DNA of 64,000 bases from an uncultured Dehalococcoidia bacterium (GTDB lineage: Bacteria; Chloroflexota; Dehalococcoidia; Lucifugimonadales; UBA3495): NCBI GenBank assembly GCA_958295765.1, contig CATQHB010000002.1:710424-774423 (forward strand). Direction: 5' to 3'. Position 1 is the first letter of the stretch. Each line of letters begins with the position of its first letter. Position numbers and translations under genes: made by a program. Below are positions 60,196-64,000 of this stretch, piece after piece. Below the pieces are notes generated by a model. That model did no database searches and was not told the origin of the DNA. It saw only the letters and a list, made by a program, of their open reading frames with translations.

Positions 60196-60714
60196 ATGAC
60201 GGAACCGGAACGGCAGCGGTGGGTCCCGCCCCGGTGGGTCATCCACCTGAGCGTGGCTTGGTTCGCCTCAGGAACGGTCATCGGTCTGTTGCTGGCGACG
60301 CCCCGCGATACCTGGCAATTGACCGCTTATTATGGTCTGGCCGGCGGAAACGCTCTGGGCCTCATCGCCTACGTTCAACTGGCAGCATTGGGAATAATGG
60401 AGGAAGTTCACATGGTTATATCCCATCTGAATAACCTGCGGGACAAAAGAAGGGTAGAAGAAGCTCGAGCTAAAGAGCTTGCCCAAGCCAAGGCTGAAGC
60501 AACGAAGCAAGGCCGCGAACGGGGTTTGGAGCAGGGCTTGGAACAAGGTCTGGAACAAGGCCGCGAGCAGGGTTTAGAGCAAGGTTTGGAACAAGGTTTG
60601 GAGCAGGGCCGACAGGCGGAAAGGGATGCTTGGCTGGCTTGGAACCGTCGGCGATTGGAGGCCGAGCAGTCCGGGCAGGCTTTTACCGAACCCCCGCCGG
60701 GGGAATCGAACTGA
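60196..60714 (+). CDS. Membrane protein with LEQG tetrapeptide repeats
   Basis: 172 residues. Two hydrophobic helices (about 14-34 and 42-67), a charged coil (LRDKRRVEEARAKELAQAKAEATKQ), then LEQG/REQG tetrapeptides repeated about eight times (107-139), encoded by near-identical 12-bp units, and a basic C-terminus (WLAWNRRRLEAEQ). Such EQGxEQG tails occur at the ends of Rpn-type nuclease-transposase proteins, but the nuclease core is absent here. It starts 31 bp after the molybdenum subunit gene and is probably cotranscribed, yet no known accessory (CoxD, CoxE, CoxG) resembles it. Function unknown. Confidence 0.7.
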   Translation: MTEPERQRWVPPRWVIHLSVAWFASGTVIGLLLATPRDTWQLTAYYGLAGGNALGLIAYVQLAALGIMEEVHMVISHLNNLRDKRRVEEARAKELAQAKAEATKQGRERGLEQGLEQGLEQGREQGLEQGLEQGLEQGRQAERDAWLAWNRRRLEAEQSGQAFTEPPPGESN

Positions 60715-60796
60715 ACCGAACCAGGCGCTCTGCTGCGGGCTAACCGGATATGCTGGAAAAGCATACCGCCCAACGGAATTAAGCCATAACCTTGCC

Positions 60797-60820
60797 GGGG
60801 CGGGTCTTGTACCCGCCCCT
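60797..60820. repeat. Family A hairpin, degenerate
   Basis: GGGGCGGGTCTTGTACCCGC with complementary arms, ending 17 bp before the GNAT gene. Confidence 0.7.
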
Positions 60821-60837
60821 CATCGCAATGGACAATC

Positions 60838-61353
60838 ATGCAACTGGAAATCGGTGAGTGGCAACTACGAAGCTGGCAACCCGACGATGCCGCGGCTCTG
60901 GCAAAGTACGCTGATAACCGCCGAGTATGGCTTAACCTGCGGGATACTTTCCCTCACCCCTACACCAGAGAAAATGCCGTTGCCTGGATTAGCCAATGCG
61001 CCGGTCAAAACCCGGAAGCAAATTTCGCCATTGCATCCGACCGGGAAGCCATTGGCGGCATTGGCCTGCGCCTGGGGAGTGGCGTTTTCCGGCGTTCTGC
61101 CGAATTGGGCTACTGGCTGGGCGAACCCTGGTGGGGAAAGGGAATTGCTACCAGGGCGGTAGTGGTTCTCACCGCGTATGCCTTTACCCGCTTTGACCTG
61201 TCCAGGATTGAGGCTGGCGTTTATGAATGGAACCCGGCCTCGGCCCGGGTGCTGGAGAAAGCCGGCTATAGCTGCGAAGGCCGGTTGCGGAAAAGCGTAA
61301 TCAAAGATGGAAAGACTATTGATGTGTTCTTGTATGCCACTGTGCAGGAATAG
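60838..61353 (+). CDS. GNAT family N-acetyltransferase
   Basis: 171 residues with the RimJ/RimL-type GNAT fold: WQPDDAAALAKYADNRRVWLNLRDTFPHPYTRENAVAWIS at the start, IGGIGLRLGSGVFRRSAELGYWLGEPWWGKGIATRAVVVLTAYAF (acetyl-CoA pyrophosphate loop WGKGIAT) and NPASARVLEKAGYSCEGRLRKSVIKDGKTIDVFLYATV. It acetylates a protein N-terminus or a small amine; the target is unknown. No ribosome binding site is obvious. Confidence 0.9.
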   Translation: MQLEIGEWQLRSWQPDDAAALAKYADNRRVWLNLRDTFPHPYTRENAVAWISQCAGQNPEANFAIASDREAIGGIGLRLGSGVFRRSAELGYWLGEPWWGKGIATRAVVVLTAYAFTRFDLSRIEAGVYEWNPASARVLEKAGYSCEGRLRKSVIKDGKTIDVFLYATVQE

Positions 61354-61378
61354 CAGCGGTCAATAAGGAGCGGCAACC

Positions 61379-61642
61379 GTGGTTACAGTGTACGTACCTA
61401 CCATGCTCCAGTCCATGACCGGCGGCGTAAAGCAGGTGCAGGTTGAAGCCGCCAACGTCCGCCAGGTTATTAACCAACTGGAAGAGCAGTTTCCCGGCAT
61501 CAAGGACCGGTTGATGGAAGGCAATCAGGTGCGCCCCAACCTGTCCGTGGCGATTGACGGGGAAATCGCCCGCATGGGTCTCCTGGAACGGGTGCGGGAG
61601 AATAGCGAAGTCCACTTCGTCCCCGCCATCAGCGGCGGCTGA
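61379..61642 (+). CDS. MoaD/ThiS family ubiquitin-like sulfur carrier
   Basis: 87 residues, GTG start with AAGGAG upstream. A beta-grasp sequence MVTVYVPTMLQSMTGGVKQVQVEAANVRQVINQLEEQFPGIKDRL...NLSVAIDGEIARMGLLERVRENSEVHFVPAISGG ends in the diagnostic Gly-Gly that is thiocarboxylated. It could supply sulfur to molybdopterin synthase for the molybdenum hydroxylase encoded just upstream, or to another pathway; no MoaE or MoeB gene is in the window. It starts 25 bp after the GNAT gene. Confidence 0.88.
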   Translation: MVTVYVPTMLQSMTGGVKQVQVEAANVRQVINQLEEQFPGIKDRLMEGNQVRPNLSVAIDGEIARMGLLERVRENSEVHFVPAISGG

Positions 61643-61649
61643 TTTTCAA

Positions 61650-61745
61650 TTTGGAATTAGGAATTAGGAATTACCAATTGCGGCGTCGGCTATTTCGGAC
61701 ACCCGCAGACTGATTCCAGGAACTCCTGATTCTTAATTCCTGATT
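61650..61745. repeat. AT-rich octamer repeats (GGAATTA type)
   Basis: GGAATTAGGAATTAGGAATTA near 61653 faces TCTTAATTCCTGATTG near 61730, an imperfect inverted pair of short repeats, AT-rich against the local background. The rest of the gap 61643-61843 shows nothing recognised. Confidence 0.6.
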
Positions 61746-61843
61746 GACTACCCTATCCTGCCACCCTAAAATAGTACCAACTGGATTGTTGCAAAGTTTT
61801 ATCCCAGGCCCGGTAAGGGGCAAGAGGAGATTAAGGTATTTCC

Positions 61844-62317
61844 ATGGCAAAGAACACTCCCCCCAGGGGGAAGAAGCCCCGGCTGGAAGAGCCGGTTTCC
61901 TCCGGGGGCGTGGTTTATCGCAAAACCGATGGCCGGCTTGAAATCGTACTGTGCGGGCGGGACAACCCGATACGCTGGAGCCTGGCTAAAGGCACCCCCG
62001 ACCCGGGGGAAACCTTGGAGCAAACGGCTTTGCGGGAAGTCCAGGAAGAGACCGGCTTGGAAGCAGTTATTGAAGAGCCGATTAAGAGCATTGATTACTG
62101 GTTTTCCGATAAGGATGGCGCCGTCCGCTACCACAAGACGGTGCACTTCTACCTGATGGCGCCGATTGGGGGCCATACCGGACTCCACGACCCGGAGTTT
62201 GACGTGGTGCAATGGTTTCCCTACGACGAGGCGCTGCACCGTTTGACCTACGCCAACGAGGCGGAGGTGCTGCGTCAGGCGCGCGGGTTGATTTCCCAGC
62301 GGGAGAAAGGCGGCTGA
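61844..62317 (+). CDS. Nudix hydrolase
   Basis: 157 residues. The Nudix box is complete at 50-72: GTPDPGETLEQTALREVQEE with Gly50, Glu56, Arg64, Glu65, Glu68, Glu69 and Gly71. The N-terminal basic tail (PPRGKKPRLEEPVSSGGVVYR) and RWSLAKGTPDPGE resemble diadenosine polyphosphate/mRNA-decapping type (ApaH- or MutT-like) proteins. It hydrolyses a nucleoside diphosphate derivative; the substrate is not predicted. The next gene's ATG directly follows its TGA. Confidence 0.92.
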   Translation: MAKNTPPRGKKPRLEEPVSSGGVVYRKTDGRLEIVLCGRDNPIRWSLAKGTPDPGETLEQTALREVQEETGLEAVIEEPIKSIDYWFSDKDGAVRYHKTVHFYLMAPIGGHTGLHDPEFDVVQWFPYDEALHRLTYANEAEVLRQARGLISQREKGG

Positions 62318-62884
62318 ATGGCAGAGTTGCGGGGCGCCCGGGTTATTCTGCGGGACAAGAAGCTGGAAGACGCCGAGCAAGACTACATCTGGCGTTGCGA
62401 CCCGGAACTGGCCCAACTGGATGCCGCCTATCCCCTGACCATGAACTACGACCGCTACCTCAAGATGTTCCAGGACCAGTTGCGCTATCCCACGCCCGGC
62501 TCCCACCACTTCGGCATTGACGTGGACGACGGCAAGCTCATCGGCAACTGTATGTACTATGACCTGGACACGATAAACCTGGAAGCGGAACTGGGCATTG
62601 TCATCGGCAACAAGGATTATTGGAACAATGCCTACGGCTACGATGCGGTGGTTACCCTGCTGGACCATATGTTCAACGAGCGGGAACTTCGGCGGGTGTA
62701 CCTCCACACCTTGGAATGGAACCAACGAGCACAGCGCAGCTTTGGTAAGTGCGGCTTTAATCCGGTGCGGGCAGTGCGGCGCATGGGCCGCGACTTCATC
62801 CTGATGGAAGTGCTCCGCGACGACTGGTACGAAAAGGCCGAGGAACGCCTCGCCAACCGCTGGGCCTTCGCCCCTCAAGAATAG
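62318..62884 (+). CDS. GNAT family N-acetyltransferase
   Basis: 188 residues, RimJ/RimL type: GARVILRDKKLEDAEQDYIWRCDPELAQLDAAYPLTM, IGNCMYYDLDTINLEAELGIVIGNKDYWNNAYGYDAVVTLLDHMFNERELRRVYLHTLEWNQRAQRSFGKCGFNPVRAVRRMGRDFILMEVLRDDW. The acetyl-CoA loop is the atypical YWNNAYGYD rather than (Q/R)xxGxG, as in some spermidine-type enzymes. The ATG abuts the Nudix stop codon, indicating translational coupling. Substrate unknown. Confidence 0.88.
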   Translation: MAELRGARVILRDKKLEDAEQDYIWRCDPELAQLDAAYPLTMNYDRYLKMFQDQLRYPTPGSHHFGIDVDDGKLIGNCMYYDLDTINLEAELGIVIGNKDYWNNAYGYDAVVTLLDHMFNERELRRVYLHTLEWNQRAQRSFGKCGFNPVRAVRRMGRDFILMEVLRDDWYEKAEERLANRWAFAPQE

Positions 62885-63006
62885 CCGTCAGCCCCGGCAC
62901 TCTCTCCGGCCGGTTGGTGGCGAGTTGTCGAACCACCGTTACCACAGGGGGCAACAACCAGAGTTGCGTCCCTGTGCGACCCTCTAATTCCAGAATTGAC
63001 TGGCCC

Positions 63007-63828
63007 TCATCCTCTATTTAAGTAATCTCCATAGTTCTGCCAGAAATTCTTTAGTCCGTTGCTAATCGCGCTATCGGGAATGGAGGCGAACAGCTGGTCA
63101 AAAGTTTGCCAGCCAAGTCTCAATGCGTTGATTCGTTCAGACGCGTCGAAATTATTTCGTGGCTTGAGCCTACAGTTCTTGAGGTCTTCCAGAACGCTGC
63201 TGTCGTTGGTTTCGTATTCTTTGAATTTGGACTGGTATAGCCTGGTACAATCGGCTTTGTCCTTGAAAACTGCGGGGGTAACAAGGGCAACATAGACTTC
63301 GGCGGCAAATGCGCTCTTGCTTTGGAAATAGAGTGCGCTCTCTATTACTCGGATGAGCTGATTCCGGTTCGGATCGTTAGTGACTCCTGGAGATATGTCC
63401 GATTCCCACTTCATTTCGCAGAAGCAAATCCAGGGACTTTGACCTGAATGTCCTGCCAATTCTATCCCGCTCTTGGTCCCTTTTTCTGCAACGATTGTCC
63501 CCAAGGCCATATCGAGGCGGGTCCGGCTTTCACCAATTCTGGGTGTCATAGGCCGGAACTCCAACCAGATTTTGGAATCCGCTGGCGGATGCAGGTCGGA
63601 GCGACCGGTAAGCAATTGGGTTAGTTGCGCCACGCCAGCGGTTCCGCAAATTGCATAGCCGCACGCGGCAAGAAAGGTCCAGGTTTCCTCTTTGTTGAGT
63701 TTGCCCGGACTGTCAGGTAGCGGGTTAATAGTTTGGATAAGAGCACGCCAGTTATCTTTGCCTAAGCGAAGGGTTAGACATATTGCATCACGGTGGTCGG
63801 TAAGTAAAGAAGCAAGAGTTGTCATCAT
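63007..63828 (-). CDS. Hypothetical protein with a PD-(D/E)XK nuclease-like motif
   Basis: 273 residues; the frame is visibly lower in GC than its neighbours and uses different codons (TTG, AAT, GAA, AAA rich), suggesting recent acquisition. RLDMALG (Asp106) and a downstream CEMKW (Glu138-x-Lys140) with a preceding hydrophobic strand (PWICFCEMKW) look like the D...ExK active site of PD-(D/E)XK nucleases. The two halves are 32 residues apart, at the upper end of the usual range. No methyltransferase or specificity subunit lies beside it in the window. It could be a solitary restriction-like or defence protein; the family is not proven. Confidence 0.6.
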   Translation of the reverse strand: MMTTLASLLTDHRDAICLTLRLGKDNWRALIQTINPLPDSPGKLNKEETWTFLAACGYAICGTAGVAQLTQLLTGRSDLHPPADSKIWLEFRPMTPRIGESRTRLDMALGTIVAEKGTKSGIELAGHSGQSPWICFCEMKWESDISPGVTNDPNRNQLIRVIESALYFQSKSAFAAEVYVALVTPAVFKDKADCTRLYQSKFKEYETNDSSVLEDLKNCRLKPRNNFDASERINALRLGWQTFDQLFASIPDSAISNGLKNFWQNYGDYLNRG

Positions 63829-63849
63829 TTCCTGGTGAGCCTGCTATAT

Positions 63850-64000
63850 AACCCGCTCATGACGAGCTTGTCGAACTATGCCCCTTTATCCTGTGGGCAT
63901 CCTCCGACAAGCTCAGGATGAGCGGGGAGAGCCAGTTCGCACGACTTTGGAATTGCCTTGGGGCAGCCCCTCATCCCCAGCAGGCTCAGGATGAACGGGA
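63850..64000. repeat. Family C repeats at the right edge
   Basis: Three arms: a degenerate one at about 63853-63878 (CCGCTCATGACGAGCTTGTC), a facing arm at 63900-63925 (CGACAAGCTCAGGATGAGCG) and a partial arm at the window edge (CAGGCTCAGGATGAACGG). No gene is visible in 63829-64000. Confidence 0.75.

Noticed and set aside
57741-60281. 846-codon open frame antisense to the molybdenum subunit
   Set aside because: High GC leaves antisense frames open; the sense frame has complete molybdenum hydroxylase motifs, an operon context and a ribosome binding site, while the antisense translation is low-complexity Gly/His/Val-rich.

Overview
The window is a GC-rich bacterial chromosome segment. Its gene content fits an uncultured Chloroflexota, probably of the SAR202/Dehalococcoidia type. 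That placement is an inference from the catabolic set (flavin-dependent luciferase-like oxidoreductases, carboxymuconolactone-decarboxylase-like proteins, ACMSD-like amidohydrolases, a thiolase beside a zinc-ribbon/OB-fold partner, a xanthine-dehydrogenase-like molybdoenzyme), the lipoprotein signals, a minCDE cluster and no outer-membrane genes. No 16S rRNA is present to confirm it.

Layout. 0-7.7 kb: catabolic genes on both strands (CMD fragment, SDR, DUF35 zinc-ribbon protein, ketopantoate-reductase family, a large lipoprotein, a TIM-barrel isomerase, two alpha/beta hydrolases). 8-10.1 kb: two paralogous NHL-type beta-propellers behind a strong promoter. 10.2-14.7 kb (minus strand): an aldolase/dehydrogenase fusion and two paralogous amidohydrolases. 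15.2-17.4 kb: a radical-SAM-like protein without its cluster cysteines, plus a hydrolase. 17.4-21.8 kb: tRNA-Leu and the core cluster rpmH-rnpA-yidD-(PQQ-type propeller lipoprotein)-yidC-jag. 22.1-27.6 kb: purF, purM and purH, with two VOC genes on the other strand. 27.7-34.5 kb: glycosyltransferase, coiled-coil membrane protein, SDR, a duplicated-domain protein of unknown function, a lamin-tail lipoprotein, an F420/FMN oxidoreductase and a gamma-carbonic-anhydrase-like protein. 34.9-36.6 kb: smpB and a CtpA-like protease. 37-39.7 kb: an HMG-CoA-synthase-like/DUF35 fusion without catalytic residues, followed by a thiolase. 40.3-42.7 kb: overlapping minC-minD-minE. 43-54.9 kb: MFS transporter, HTH protein, phosphotriesterase-like hydrolase, nitroreductase, CocE-like hydrolase, an oligopeptide-type ABC importer without its ATPases, and a second luciferase-like oxidoreductase. 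55.5-62.9 kb: a two-domain CMD protein, a three-subunit molybdenum hydroxylase operon with a repeat-rich membrane protein and a MoaD/ThiS-like protein, a Nudix hydrolase and two GNAT acetyltransferases. 63-63.8 kb: a lower-GC gene with a PD-(D/E)XK-like motif, probably acquired.

Nearly every intergenic gap is occupied by one of four palindromic repeat families: (A) GC-rich hairpins built on GGGCGGGTT and its complement, often in facing pairs; (B) a MITE-like element of roughly 100-250 bp with a dRS3-like core (TTCCGGCGAAAGCCGGAA); (C) hairpins built on TTCGACAAGCTCA; (D) elements beginning GTCATTCCGAGCG. They extend several reading frames upstream of the true starts, so some starts were trimmed here.

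Several sigma-70-type promoters (TTGACA-like, 17-18 bp spacer, TATAAT-like) can be read directly, and purF appears to be leaderless. No CRISPR array, transposase, integrase or prophage was found. The observations most worth checking are the cysteine-less radical-SAM homologue, the HMGS-like/DUF35 fusion lacking Cys and His, the propeller lipoprotein inside the rnpA-yidC cluster, the duplicated HYHYGP protein, and the MITE family.
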